A model generated the notes under the pieces. That model did not search any database and had not been told where the DNA came from. It saw nothing but the letters and a program-made list of their open reading frames with translations. The position numbers were made by a program, and so were the translations under genes. A DNA stretch of 44,318 nt from Acetobacter pasteurianus subsp. pasteurianus LMG 1262 = NBRC 106471 (GTDB lineage: Bacteria > Pseudomonadota > Alphaproteobacteria > Acetobacterales > Acetobacteraceae): contig NZ_CADO01000021.1 in the NCBI RefSeq assembly GCF_000285275.1, forward strand, positions 1 through 44,318. Direction: 5' to 3'. Positions 17,133 to 25,783 of the stretch are shown here, piece after piece. Each line of letters begins with the position of its first letter. Within the stretch, counting starts at the first letter, position 1.

Positions 17133-18056
17133 TTACGGAATGGCGGAAACAGGGCGCAAAACCTGCTGGCGCACCAGTTCTTCCAACCATGTGGCAAACA
17201 CCTGCACCCGCATGGAAAGATGCCGCCTGTGTGGGTAAAGCAGCGCCATAGGCAATGGGGCCGCACGCCACTGGGGCAGTATTTCCACCAACTGGCCTGT
17301 GTGCAGGTAAGAGCGCACATCGTAAGCGGGTATCTGCATAACCCCCAGCCCGGCCAGTGTGCAGGCTATTAAGGCCTCTGCGCTGTTAACCGTTACGCGG
17401 CCCGGTACATCCAGCATGTGGGTGTGGCCGTGTTCCTCCCACTCCCACTGTTCTACCCGACCATTCTGGGGGGAGGCATAACGCACGGCCTCGTGCCCTT
17501 TCAGCAAATCTGTCGGGTATTGGGGCGTGCCGTGCTGCTTAAGATATGTGGGGCTGGCCACGTTTATGAGTTCAAGCTCCCCCATGCGGCGGGCAATCAG
17601 GCCGGAATCCTGCAAGGGGCCTACGCGCAGCACGCAATCCAACCCATCTTCCACCAAGTTTACGGCCCTGTCCGTTACCCCTAGCTCTACCGAAAGACCG
17701 GGATATGTTGCCAAAAAATCGGGCAAGGCCGGGGCTACAATCAGCCGCCCAATGCGGCCGGGCATGTTGACGCGCAGCACACCCTGCACAGCACTTTCGC
17801 TCTGGCGGAACAGGTTTTCCGCTTCCTCCACATCCGCCACAAGGCGCAGGCAGTGTTCGTAAAAGGCTGCGCCATCTGGCGTGGGGGTAACGGTGCGTGT
17901 TGTGCGCGTTAACAAGCGTGCGCCCACGCGGCTTTCTAGCTGCTGCACGGCGGCGGATACGCTGGAACGCGGCATGCCCAAGGTTTCTGCCGCATGGGTA
18001 AAACTGGCGGCCTCTACCACGCGGGCAAAAATGCGAAAAAGATCTATCCTATCCAT
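17133..18056 (-). CDS. LysR-family transcriptional regulator
   Basis: 307 residues. The N-terminal winged helix-turn-helix (1-60) reads 'FARVVEAASFTHAAETLGMP' then 'SSVSAAVQQLESRVGARLL'. A linker helix and a two-lobed effector domain follow ('GVLRVNMPGRIGRLIVAPAL' onward), resembling the CrgA-like branch. It is divergent from the SDR gene at 18214 with a 157-bp shared control region, the classic arrangement in which the regulator activates the neighbour in response to its substrate. The effector is unknown. Confidence 0.92.
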   Translation of the reverse strand: MDRIDLFRIFARVVEAASFTHAAETLGMPRSSVSAAVQQLESRVGARLLTRTTRTVTPTPDGAAFYEHCLRLVADVEEAENLFRQSESAVQGVLRVNMPGRIGRLIVAPALPDFLATYPGLSVELGVTDRAVNLVEDGLDCVLRVGPLQDSGLIARRMGELELINVASPTYLKQHGTPQYPTDLLKGHEAVRYASPQNGRVEQWEWEEHGHTHMLDVPGRVTVNSAEALIACTLAGLGVMQIPAYDVRSYLHTGQLVEILPQWRAAPLPMALLYPHRRHLSMRVQVFATWLEELVRQQVLRPVSAIP

Positions 18057-18134
18057 GCGCGTTAGCCTTTTGGGCTGCCACCTGATTGTTCGGGAAATCT
18101 GGCAAGTGTTGTCAGAACAGGCAGCTTTATCCGC

Positions 18135-18156
18135 CTACTGTAGCTGATACGGTAGC
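18135..18156. promoter_or_regulatory. Candidate operator between the LysR and SDR genes
   Basis: TACTGTAGC at 18136-18144 is repeated as TACGGTAGC at 18148-18156, a 12-bp step, and the first copy sits in the palindrome CTACTGTAG (18135-18143). Repeats with one-helical-turn spacing in a LysR divergon are plausible regulator sites. No footprint knowledge supports this specific sequence. Confidence 0.3.
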
Positions 18157-18213
18157 AAGAGAAAACGGGAGCCACATCCATCGGCCCCCGATACATGCAA
18201 GGGAGCACCCAAC

Positions 18214-18987
18214 ATGGTAGACCACAGCATTAAAGGCAAAACCGTTCTGATAGCCGGTGGGGCCAAAAATCTGGGCGGGCTGATTGCGCGGGATCTGGCA
18301 GAACATGGCGCCAAGGCCATTGCCATCCATTACCATAGCGCGGCCAGCAAGCCAGAAGCCGATGCCACAGTGGCCGCTGTAAAGGCGGCAGGCGCGCAGG
18401 CTGAGGCTTTTCAGGCTGATCTGACACAACCCGGAGCAGTAGCCAAACTATTTGCAGATGCAAAAACCGCTTTTGGTGCGCCGGACATTGCCATTAACAC
18501 CGTGGGCAAAGTGCTGAAAAAGCCGATTGCAGACACCACAGATGAAGAATTTGATGCCATGTTCGCCATCAACACCAAGGTGGCGTATCAGTTCATCCGT
18601 GAAGCCGGAAAACATCTGGCCGATAATGGCAAGCTGCTCACATTGGTCACATCTCTGCTGGGGGCTTACACGCCGTTCTATTCCACCTATGCGGGTTCCA
18701 AGGCTGCGGTGGAGCACTTCACCCGTGCGGCCTCCAAGGAATATGGCGCGCGTGGCATTTCTGTTAACGCCATTGGCCCCGGCCCCATGGATACGCCGTT
18801 CTTTTACGGGCAGGAAGGCGCAGATGCCGTGGCTTACCACAAAACCGCCGCGGCACTTTCTCCCTTTAGCAAAACTGGTCTGACAGACATTGAAGATATT
18901 GCACCCTATGTGCGCTTTATTGTTTCTGAAGGTTGGTGGATGACAGGCCAGACCATTTTGGTAAACGGCGGTTACACCACAAAATAA
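18214..18987 (+). CDS. SDR-family oxidoreductase
   Basis: 257 residues, classical short-chain dehydrogenase length. The nucleotide-binding loop is 'VLIAGGAKNLGGLIARDLAE' (10-29); catalytic residues are present: Ser in 'LVTSLLGAYTPFY', then Tyr and Lys in 'STYAGSKAAVEHFTRAA'. 'VNAIGPGPMDTPFF' and 'ILVNGGYTTK' close the fold. It should reduce or oxidise a carbonyl or alcohol with NAD(P)(H); the substrate is not known. GGGAG precedes the ATG. It is controlled, most likely, by the divergent LysR regulator and followed by a strong terminator. Confidence 0.92.
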   Translation: MVDHSIKGKTVLIAGGAKNLGGLIARDLAEHGAKAIAIHYHSAASKPEADATVAAVKAAGAQAEAFQADLTQPGAVAKLFADAKTAFGAPDIAINTVGKVLKKPIADTTDEEFDAMFAINTKVAYQFIREAGKHLADNGKLLTLVTSLLGAYTPFYSTYAGSKAAVEHFTRAASKEYGARGISVNAIGPGPMDTPFFYGQEGADAVAYHKTAAALSPFSKTGLTDIEDIAPYVRFIVSEGWWMTGQTILVNGGYTTK

Positions 18988-19026
18988 AACCGGCTTTGTG
19001 CCCGTTGCAGCACACGCCATGTGCAG

Positions 19027-19059
19027 GGAGGCCACGTGCAAAGCGTGGCCTCCTTTTTT
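19027..19059 (+). terminator. Rho-independent terminator after the SDR gene
   Basis: A perfect 10-bp stem (GGAGGCCACG / CGTGGCCTCC) with a 7-nt loop is followed by six T residues. Confidence 0.9.
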
Positions 19060-19137
19060 GTGCCCTGCCCTCAATGCAAAGCTGTTGCGCGCGTGCAACA
19101 GCCCACAGAAAGCTGAGCAAACAGGGTTCATTCCTGT

Positions 19138-19161
19138 TGTAATGTTATAGTGTTACATAAT
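19138..19161 (+). promoter_or_regulatory. Zur-like inverted repeat upstream of a TonB receptor
   Basis: GTAATGTTATA (19139-19149) and TGTTACAT (19151-19158) form an imperfect inverted repeat resembling the Zur consensus, whose half-site is ATGTTATA. The site lies 43-66 bp before the start codon and overlaps a plausible -10 (TATAGT), as expected for a repressor operator. The right half deviates at two positions, so another Fur-family regulator is possible. Confidence 0.4.
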
Positions 19162-19204
19162 ACATGCTGCGCCTCCACCACACTCAACCAAGGCAGCGCA
19201 CAGC

Positions 19205-21454
19205 ATGATGGTTCGATCAGCCGCTCTTCTTCTCTGCTCTACTGTTTTTACTGCTCTGGGCAGCAGCATGGCCCTGGCTGAAACCACCACGACCACGACG
19301 GAAACGAAACAGCAGCAGAAGCCCACGGAAACAAAGCCGCAAACCGTAAAAGTTATTGCGCATGACAAGAACGATGCCGAACAGGTGATTGTGACCGCGC
19401 ATCTGGACCGCATGCGTTCAGAACTTTCGCCCTCTACCGGGGCCACGGTGCACAAGTTCAGCCGGCAGGCGCTGGAAACCATTCCAGGCGGTGATAACGC
19501 ACCGCTCAATCAGGTTCTGCTGCAAGCGCCCGGCGTAGCACAGGACAGTTACGGGCAGATCCATGTGCGTGGTGACCATAACGAGGTGCAGTTCCGGCTG
19601 GATGGCGTGCAGTTGCCGGAGGGGTTGAGCGTATTTGGGCAAGCGTTGATGACACGCTTTGCAGATAACATGTCCCTCACCACAGGGGCGTTGCCCAGCC
19701 AGTTCGGGTTTTTGCAGGCGGCTGTGGTGGATATCAACACCAAGAACGGCACCACCAATTCGGGCGGCAACCTCTCGCTTTACGGCGGGGCGCGGGATTA
19801 CTTCTTCCCTTCCCTGCAATATGGTTTTCATAAAGGGAAGTGGGATTTCTTTGCCACGGCGGATTATGTGCATGACCGCACGGGCATTGAAAATACAACA
19901 TCCTCCTTCAACGCCATCCATGATTTAAGCGAGCAGTATCACTTTCTGGGCCATCTGCGGTACACGGCGGATGAAGATACGCGTATCAGCTTTATTGCCG
20001 GCATTTCCAACGCAGAATACCAGTTACCCAACAACCCCGGCCAGCAAACCCAGTTTGCCATGCCCGCCTATTCTGGCAGCGATTTGGCACAGCAGTTGAA
20101 TGGCAGCGTGGACAGTGCACATCTGGATGAACACCAAAAGCAGATTACAGATTTTGCCATTCTGGCGTTGCAGAAAGAGATGGGAGACTTCAGCCTGCAA
20201 AGCTCCGTGTTCTCCCGCTACAGCAGCCTGCGCTATTCGCCCGACTGGCTGGGAGATCTGGTTTACAACGGTATTGCGCAGCAGGCCGCGCGCTCGGTGT
20301 TTTCCATGGGCACGCAGCATGACGTCACATGGCGTGCTGCAAAAGATCACACCGTGCGCTTTGGTTTTCAGCTTTTTGTAGAACGCAACACCTCCAAATC
20401 CCTCTCCCGCGTGTTTGGGCAGGAAGGTGAGGATGCAGATGGCAACGCCACCTTTGGCACCACGCCCCTGAGCATTTACGATGGCAGCGGCAAAACCGGC
20501 ACGGTGTACGGCCTGTATGCGCAGGATGAATGGCGGCCGCTGAACAACCTGACCATCAATTACGGCCTGCGCTTTGATGGGGTGAGCGAATACACGGCGG
20601 AAAAACAGGTAAGCCCACGCCTGAACATTGTGTGGAAGCCGTGGAAAGGCGGGGTCATTCACGCCGGATATTCACGCTACTTTACGCCCCCGCCGTTTGA
20701 GGTTGTCAGTTCTTCCTCGCTGTACAAATTTGCAGGCACCAGTGCCGCGCCCTCCGTTTACCAGAACAACAAGGTGCGGGCCGAGCGCGACCATTACTTT
20801 GATGCCGGTATTGAACAAACCATTCTGCCGGGCTGGCGTGTCTCGTTCGATGCCTATTACAAGCTGGCGCACAACCTGATTGATGAAGGCCAGTTTGGTG
20901 CGCCCATCATCCTCAGCGGCTTTAACTATCGCCGTGGGCAAGTGAACGGGTATGAGGTCAGCACCTCTTATGATCGTGGCCCGCTTTCTCTGTATGGCAA
21001 CTTTGCGTGGTCTCGCGCCATTGGCAAGGATATCACCAGCGCGCAGTTTAACATGAGCCCGGATGATCTGGCTTACATTCAGCACCGCTGGATCCATCTG
21101 GACCATGACCAGCGTTGGACTGCTTCTGCCGGGGCGGCGTATTCCTTCTTCCACAAAACGCGCTTTCCGCTGCGGCTGTCTGCCACCATGGTGTATGGCA
21201 GCGGGCTGCGGGCCGATGGCCTTGTGCCCAACGGTGTAGCACTTACGCCCTACGCTACCGTCAACTTCTCTGCCGTGGAAACCATCCACAACACATTTGG
21301 CAGCGCATGGCCGGGGGATACGCAGTTCCGCATAGATGTGATCAATCTGGGGGACCACACCTACAAGCTGCGTGATGGTTCCGGCATTGGCGTGGGGGCC
21401 CCGCAATACGGGCTACGCCGCACCATTCTGGGCGGGATTTCACAAGGTTTCTAA
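19205..21454 (+). CDS. TonB-dependent outer-membrane receptor
   Basis: 749 residues. A signal peptide spans 1-25 (cut after SSMALA), then a Thr/Lys/Gln-rich linker and a TonB-box-like 'EQVIVTAH'. The plug follows ('LNQVLLQAPGVAQDSYGQIH', 'FRLDGVQLPEGLSVFGQAL', 'PSQFGFLQAAVVDINTKNGT'), then a beta-barrel with alternating aromatic strands ending in Phe ('GISQGF'). Ligand specificity cannot be read directly. It is a single gene, not clustered with transport components. The Zur-like site upstream raises zinc uptake (a ZnuD-like role) as a hypothesis, although no strongly His-rich loop is evident. Confidence 0.88.
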   Translation: MMVRSAALLLCSTVFTALGSSMALAETTTTTTETKQQQKPTETKPQTVKVIAHDKNDAEQVIVTAHLDRMRSELSPSTGATVHKFSRQALETIPGGDNAPLNQVLLQAPGVAQDSYGQIHVRGDHNEVQFRLDGVQLPEGLSVFGQALMTRFADNMSLTTGALPSQFGFLQAAVVDINTKNGTTNSGGNLSLYGGARDYFFPSLQYGFHKGKWDFFATADYVHDRTGIENTTSSFNAIHDLSEQYHFLGHLRYTADEDTRISFIAGISNAEYQLPNNPGQQTQFAMPAYSGSDLAQQLNGSVDSAHLDEHQKQITDFAILALQKEMGDFSLQSSVFSRYSSLRYSPDWLGDLVYNGIAQQAARSVFSMGTQHDVTWRAAKDHTVRFGFQLFVERNTSKSLSRVFGQEGEDADGNATFGTTPLSIYDGSGKTGTVYGLYAQDEWRPLNNLTINYGLRFDGVSEYTAEKQVSPRLNIVWKPWKGGVIHAGYSRYFTPPPFEVVSSSSLYKFAGTSAAPSVYQNNKVRAERDHYFDAGIEQTILPGWRVSFDAYYKLAHNLIDEGQFGAPIILSGFNYRRGQVNGYEVSTSYDRGPLSLYGNFAWSRAIGKDITSAQFNMSPDDLAYIQHRWIHLDHDQRWTASAGAAYSFFHKTRFPLRLSATMVYGSGLRADGLVPNGVALTPYATVNFSAVETIHNTFGSAWPGDTQFRIDVINLGDHTYKLRDGSGIGVGAPQYGLRRTILGGISQGF

Positions 21455-21583
21455 CCACGTTACCGGCTGTGGCGCTGCCCACGCGCTACAGCCCCCACAT
21501 GGGCATGGATTGATTTTACCGGCATTTTGCCCCAGAAAACGGCTCCAATACGAGGATATCCAGCCCGTGGAGGAGCCAGACCA

Positions 21584-22096
21584 ATGGATATGACATGGGG
21601 CAACTTTCAGGCCATTGTTCAGCTTTCCGCCGGGTTGAATGTTGCCATTTTAAGTTTTGTGGATATCAGCCTGCCCGCCATTCAGGAACGGCGGAAGGTT
21701 TTTGCCAAGGCCCGGCAGGAGCTGGAGATCCACCGCAAGAACCCCCACAAGCGCACGGAAGCCGAAAAGGCAGACCACGCTGAAAACGTGGGTGACATTG
21801 ACCGCCGCCTGTTTGACCTGTGGCGAGAAACCGCCGCCTTTGAACTTGTGGAAGATTCCCTTATGCGGCTTACAGGTGTTTCCGGCTTTATTGGCGCGGT
21901 GCTGAGCCTGACTTTGCTTTGGTATTCCGCCCTGCATTATGATGAAAAAATCTATCTGACCGGCCAGTTGCTGACTGCGGCCTCGTTCCTCTCATTGGCG
22001 GCGGCGTTTATCATCAACTGGATTACCGCCACGCGCGCTGCAAAATACACCCAGCGCTGCAACACCCTGCGGCAGGAAATGGGCAAACGGCTGTGA
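21584..22096 (+). CDS. Hypothetical membrane protein
   Basis: 170 residues from ATG 21584, chosen because GGAGGAG lies 8-14 bp upstream. There is a possible membrane segment at the N-terminus (about 10-28), then a strongly charged stretch (about 30-85: ERRKVFAKARQELEIHRKNP), then two clear transmembrane helices (about 97-120 and 128-148) and a basic tail. It is probably an inner-membrane protein with a cytosolic helical domain. The family was not recognised. It is followed by a strong bidirectional terminator. Confidence 0.7.
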   Translation: MDMTWGNFQAIVQLSAGLNVAILSFVDISLPAIQERRKVFAKARQELEIHRKNPHKRTEAEKADHAENVGDIDRRLFDLWRETAAFELVEDSLMRLTGVSGFIGAVLSLTLLWYSALHYDEKIYLTGQLLTAASFLSLAAAFIINWITATRAAKYTQRCNTLRQEMGKRL

Positions 22097-22126
22097 ACCT
22101 TTTTCATTCTGTGCGTTAAGATACTA

Positions 22127-22162
22127 AAAAACCCCCGGTGTGCTTCTGCCACCGGGGGTTTT
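22127..22162. terminator. Bidirectional Rho-independent terminator
   Basis: AAAACCCCCGGTG / CACCGGGGGTTTT stem with an 8-nt loop, flanked by an A-run on the left and a T-run on the right. It can end transcription of both the upstream plus-strand gene and the convergent DUF1269 gene. Confidence 0.88.
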
Positions 22163-22199
22163 CCATGCACAAAGTGCAGGCTGATGCCTAAAGTATGGC

Positions 22200-22736
22200 T
22201 CAGGCCTTGGCTTGTGCCGCAGCAACCTGACCCAAAGCAGCCTTGAGCTTTTCTTCTGCTTCTGGGGAAAGAGAGGTTTGCAGGATACGGGCATGGCCCT
22301 TGAACTGGCTGAGATCGGCCAGCACTTTTTCCGGCTGAGACTTACGCACCAGAATGAACAGCGCAGAGGTGTTGGGCGGAATGGTGTCGCTTAGCTGTTT
22401 GATGAACCCATCATCAATTCCGTAATCAGAGAACTTACCAGACAGCGCGCCCGCACCGGCGCCCACAGCACTCCCGATCAAAAAGCCAGCCAGCGGGTTC
22501 AGGCACAAAAGGCCAACCAGCGCACCCCAGAAACCGCCGGAAAGCAGGCCCCAGGAAGCCCCGGCTTTTTCAAGGTTCACGCTTTGGTGCAGGTGCACCT
22601 TGCCCTGTGCATCCCGCGTGACAACCACGGCATCTTCCAGATCCAGCAGGTATTCTTTCTGCAAGGCACGGCATTCTGTCAGCACCTTGGCGGCATCATC
22701 AACGTGGTCAAAACCCAGAACAATCAGATCAGACAT
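22200..22736 (-). CDS. DUF1269-family membrane protein
   Basis: 178 residues. The N-terminus 'MSDLIVLGFDHVDDAAKVL' and the following 'LEDAVVVTRDAQGKVHLHQS' are typical of DUF1269. A Gly-rich double hydrophobic hairpin at about 62-98 (GFWGALVGLLCLNPLAGFLI, then GAGAGALSGKFSDYGIDD) and a C-terminal ferredoxin-like half ('ALFILVRKSQPEKVLADLSQ') complete it. Function is unknown; members are often stress-linked. GGGAG is positioned before the start. It stands alone. Confidence 0.85.
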   Translation of the reverse strand: MSDLIVLGFDHVDDAAKVLTECRALQKEYLLDLEDAVVVTRDAQGKVHLHQSVNLEKAGASWGLLSGGFWGALVGLLCLNPLAGFLIGSAVGAGAGALSGKFSDYGIDDGFIKQLSDTIPPNTSALFILVRKSQPEKVLADLSQFKGHARILQTSLSPEAEEKLKAALGQVAAAQAKA

Positions 22737-23154
22737 TCAAATCGGCTCCCTGCTTTATATCTTTCATGCCATCTGGCCTACGGGCGGCAAACGGCATGTA
22801 CATTTGTATGTAGTCCTTTCAGGATATGGGAAGCCCACCCCACACATGCCAGTGGGCCAGATTACGCAGGCAACATAAAAATACAGAAATACCATTATAG
22901 AGTATTCGTATAAGACGACTAAATAACCATATCTCGCTCCACCAATACAGGTACAGCATCCACCCGCTCACGCCCGAGTGACAATACGGACCATTATTGT
23001 CCGATTAGATCACGAAACTTCACAAATCATGCAGGATTTTTGATAACAAACCAATATTTTCTGCATAACAGACCGGCAACCAAGGCCCTTGCCGCATATC
23101 CGGGCCGGTTCGATAGTGAGCCTCATCAAACTTGTTCACAAAGGAGGTTCACCC
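22737..23154. other. Intergenic region, AT-rich
   Basis: 418 bp between divergent genes. Short open frames here look like chance. The only firm element is the strong ribosome binding site AAAGGAGG at 23140-23147 for the next gene. No operator or structured RNA was recognised. Confidence 0.5.
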
Positions 23155-23583
23155 ATGAACACACTGCGCAAAGCGGCCCTTGCTGCCGTATGTGGCCTGG
23201 CTTTGGCTGCCGGGGTTGCACCTGCCCATGCTGCCAATGTTGGCGTGGCTTCTGTGCCAGAAGCACCTGTTGGCCCCGGCCCCACGGTAGATAACGCATC
23301 TGTAGGCAACATTGCCGGGCTGATGTACTACTGCTACGCCCACAACATTGATGATGATACAACGGTGCGCTCACTCGGCCGCTCCCTTGCAAAACGCAGC
23401 GATGTGAAAAGTGATGCCGCATACCCCGCCGGTGGCGCAGGGCAGCTGATGGTTGGCCCCGGCCAGATGATTGACCTGAACACGGTGGATGACAAAGACA
23501 TCCGCACCGCAACCTGCGCCCATGCTGCCCAGCGTGGCATCCAGCTGGATGATGGCACCTTTATGCTGCCGCTGCAGGACTAA
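23155..23583 (+). CDS. Small exported protein of unknown function
   Basis: 142 residues from ATG 23155, set by an almost perfect Shine-Dalgarno (AAAGGAGG). A signal peptide covers about 1-27 (ALAAVCGLALAAGVAPAHA). The mature part of about 115 residues is acidic to neutral, with two Cys that could form a disulfide (in 'GLMYYCYAHN' and 'IRTATCAHAAQ') and a Gly/Pro-rich middle ('YPAGGAGQLMVGPGQM'). Not recognised as a named family. The excellent ribosome site and strong terminator suggest high expression (inference). Confidence 0.8.
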   Translation: MNTLRKAALAAVCGLALAAGVAPAHAANVGVASVPEAPVGPGPTVDNASVGNIAGLMYYCYAHNIDDDTTVRSLGRSLAKRSDVKSDAAYPAGGAGQLMVGPGQMIDLNTVDDKDIRTATCAHAAQRGIQLDDGTFMLPLQD

Positions 23584-23666
23584 TACAGAAAAAGGCGGCT
23601 ACGCCCGCCACGCATTGCCACACCATATGGCTTAAGGCTGATGGCTGTGGCAGATGGTCTGTTTGT

Positions 23667-23700
23667 AAAAACCGCCCTTGCTTTGGGGGCGGTTTTTATT
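23667..23700 (+). terminator. Rho-independent terminator
   Basis: AAAAACCGCCC / GGGCGGTTTTT stem with a 9-nt loop, followed by further T residues; about 85 bp downstream of the small exported protein gene. Confidence 0.88.
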
Positions 23701-23777
23701 TTTTGAGCACATGGAAACTCTCTGCGCCCACGCGCCGTTGGCAGTATGCACCCCTTTTATAAAGACGGGAGGTTTTC

Positions 23778-24197
23778 ATGACATTCCTGAACTCCGTCTC
23801 CAACGCCATTTCCAGCGTGGGAGACTTTGTAACTGCCGCATGGTTTAACAAATCTGGTCTGCTAAGCGCACTCAACGAGGTTCTTGGCCCTGTTCCCACC
23901 CCGGATCATCCCAGTAAGCTGGAACAGCGGGCAGAAGCCATGGGCATGATTTCCACCATCCGCCGGTGGCAGACCGCCCCCCACAGCCCTCCGGCATCTG
24001 AAGCAGAAGTGCGCGGCTTTTTCCTGCAGGAAGAGCTGGACTGGTTTTCTGAACAGACAGGGCTTTCCGATACCGCCACCATGCACATTATCCGCAGGCT
24101 TCTGCCCCGGTGCGTGCGCCTACGTGCCCTGCATGATCCGGCCCTGTTCCCGCAAAGAAACCGTATTTCCCCCCAGGAACACACGCCCGCCGTATGA
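23778..24197 (+). CDS. Small protein, possibly YidB/DUF937-like
   Basis: 139 residues, cytosolic by appearance, preceded by GGGAGG. The N-terminus (FLNSVSNAISSVGDFVTAAW) is amphipathic. The middle resembles the DUF937 (YidB) layout: a helix ending in 'ISTIRRWQTAPHSPPASEAE', then 'LDWFSEQTGLSDTATMHIIR' and 'LLPRCVRLRALHDPALFP', comparable to the family's 'W..G...PI', 'LA.Q.GLS...A' and 'LP..VD.LTP.G' blocks. The match is by eye and weak. Function unknown. Confidence 0.65.
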   Translation: MTFLNSVSNAISSVGDFVTAAWFNKSGLLSALNEVLGPVPTPDHPSKLEQRAEAMGMISTIRRWQTAPHSPPASEAEVRGFFLQEELDWFSEQTGLSDTATMHIIRRLLPRCVRLRALHDPALFPQRNRISPQEHTPAV

Positions 24198-24219
24198 TGT
24201 ATTCAGCACCGTTAAGGTA

Positions 24220-24262
24220 AGCATGGCAGAAGCTGCCAAGTGGCTATTCTGCCATGCTTTTT
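24220..24262 (+). terminator. Rho-independent terminator
   Basis: AGCATGGCAGA / TCTGCCATGCT stem with a 17-nt loop that can itself fold (AGCTGCCAAGTGGCT), followed by five T residues. Confidence 0.75.
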
Positions 24263-24340
24263 AGAAAATTATTTAACTTATTTTCCCTTTACTTCCTTTT
24301 GCCTGCATGAATATCCAGACCTTCAAGCAGGAGAAGGGTA

Positions 24341-25780
24341 ATGTCTGACTTACAAACGATTTTAAAAAACAAGGTATTCGTTTTTATTATATGTTTATGC
24401 AGCATTCTTTATATTTTTTCTTACCTGATCCTGCCTTTCTCCACGGCTGATACAATATTTTACGCACTTATTGGCCGCAGCCTGCTGCAAGAGCATATTC
24501 TGCCTTACCAATATGTGTTCGATCATAAACCTTTTGGCGTTTATGTGGTGTACGGTGCGTGGGATGCCCTTACGGCCCCGCTGCCTGTTGGCAAGTTTAC
24601 GGTTCTGGCCCTGCTTTCCCTTGCGGCATTTGCTGCCATGGCCCGCAGTATCTGGCACACACGCTGGCTATGGGTTTTTGCGGCACTCGCGCTGCTGGGC
24701 GCACCATTTGAGCTGCTGGCCGGCAATACGGAAACACTTCTGATCACAACAGAACTGGCCGTGCTCTGGCTTGCGCGTAAAGGCACACTAGCCACCATTC
24801 AGCCGACAACCCGCATCCTATGGCTTCTGGCTGCCGGGGGTACGTTTGGCCTTACGGTAAACATTAATTATCTGGAAGGTATCTGCCTATTTCTGCCTGT
24901 ATGTTTTTTATTACTGGCAAATACACGCCCAATTTTAAATATAAGTTTGTTTGCTATTGGCACCTGTGGCGGTTTGGCTGCTTTGTTTGCGCCATATTTT
25001 ATACAGGGGCATCATGCGCTGGCTGATTACTTTACGCAGCAGCATCAGTTTTTACATGCTTACAGCGCCAAGCTTTCAAAACGCATAAAGTCTGTTTTGC
25101 TAATTGCTGCTTATCTGGCCGTTTTTTCACCCATTCTCATCAAATGGTTCGGGCAGAAATCCATACTTAAAATGGCCCCAACACCGGATACTACGTTGCT
25201 TACGCTCTGGTTTGTATCCTCCGTGCCTGCGGCTTTGCTTTCGGGGCATTTACTCAATCATTACTCGATTCTTTGGCTTGGACCAATTACAATTATGTTC
25301 GCTATGCTTGTAGAAAATTACACAAAATTTTCTATTTATTCTCTACTGCCATTAATACTTTTTCAGTCATACAATATACAAAATGACATACACAAAAATA
25401 TTAAAGAATATTCCAATCTAAATCATATAAACTATAAATATATACATGAAATCACAGAAAACCAAAAAATTCTAAACATTCGTGCCCAGCAAAGTCATTT
25501 TTATATGGGCCACTTAATAAGTTTTGATAAATATTTATTCCATGATCATATAGATATTGTTTACGGCAAGAACGCAACGCAGCATTATTTGCAAGATCTG
25601 GCCGAACATCCTGTTTTTGTCATGTTACCATATAAAGGTTGTTCAACAGGCGAGATAGAACTGTCTGTTTGCTCCTACATCCAGCAAAATTATCACCAAG
25701 TTTACAGCGTACGTATTGGTAAAATTAACAGAAAAAAACCAAACCGCCTCTCGTTTGAACTCTACAAGCTCCAGAACTAA
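24341..25780 (+). CDS. GT-C-fold glycosyltransferase-like membrane protein
   Basis: 479 residues with about 9-10 membrane helices. The first periplasmic loop has 'STADTIFYALIGRSLLQEHI' (34-53, Asp37) and 'YQYVFDHKPFGVYVVYGAW' (57-75), like the Asp and D-x-KPP elements of GT39/ArnT-type enzymes that move sugars from polyprenyl carriers. The C-terminal about 130 residues form a soluble domain. Base use changes along the gene: the first half is ordinary for the window, while 25300-25780 is very AT-rich with codons such as AAA, ATA and TTA. It could be an acquired or chimeric gene. The substrate is unknown and no partner glycan genes lie adjacent, though a polysaccharide exporter is 1.8 kb downstream. 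Confidence 0.7.
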   Translation: MSDLQTILKNKVFVFIICLCSILYIFSYLILPFSTADTIFYALIGRSLLQEHILPYQYVFDHKPFGVYVVYGAWDALTAPLPVGKFTVLALLSLAAFAAMARSIWHTRWLWVFAALALLGAPFELLAGNTETLLITTELAVLWLARKGTLATIQPTTRILWLLAAGGTFGLTVNINYLEGICLFLPVCFLLLANTRPILNISLFAIGTCGGLAALFAPYFIQGHHALADYFTQQHQFLHAYSAKLSKRIKSVLLIAAYLAVFSPILIKWFGQKSILKMAPTPDTTLLTLWFVSSVPAALLSGHLLNHYSILWLGPITIMFAMLVENYTKFSIYSLLPLILFQSYNIQNDIHKNIKEYSNLNHINYKYIHEITENQKILNIRAQQSHFYMGHLISFDKYLFHDHIDIVYGKNATQHYLQDLAEHPVFVMLPYKGCSTGEIELSVCSYIQQNYHQVYSVRIGKINRKKPNRLSFELYKLQN

Positions 25781-25783
25781 CGC

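Noticed and set aside
19081-19102. Perfect hairpin GCTGTTGC / GCAACAGC
   Set aside because: It lacks a T-run on either side and lies just after a strong terminator, so it is not called as a terminator; an operator role has no support.
21466-21492. Hairpin GCTGTGGCGC / GCGCTACAGC after the TonB receptor
   Set aside because: A 10-bp stem with one G-U pair but followed by CCCCAC and no T-run; not enough for an intrinsic terminator.
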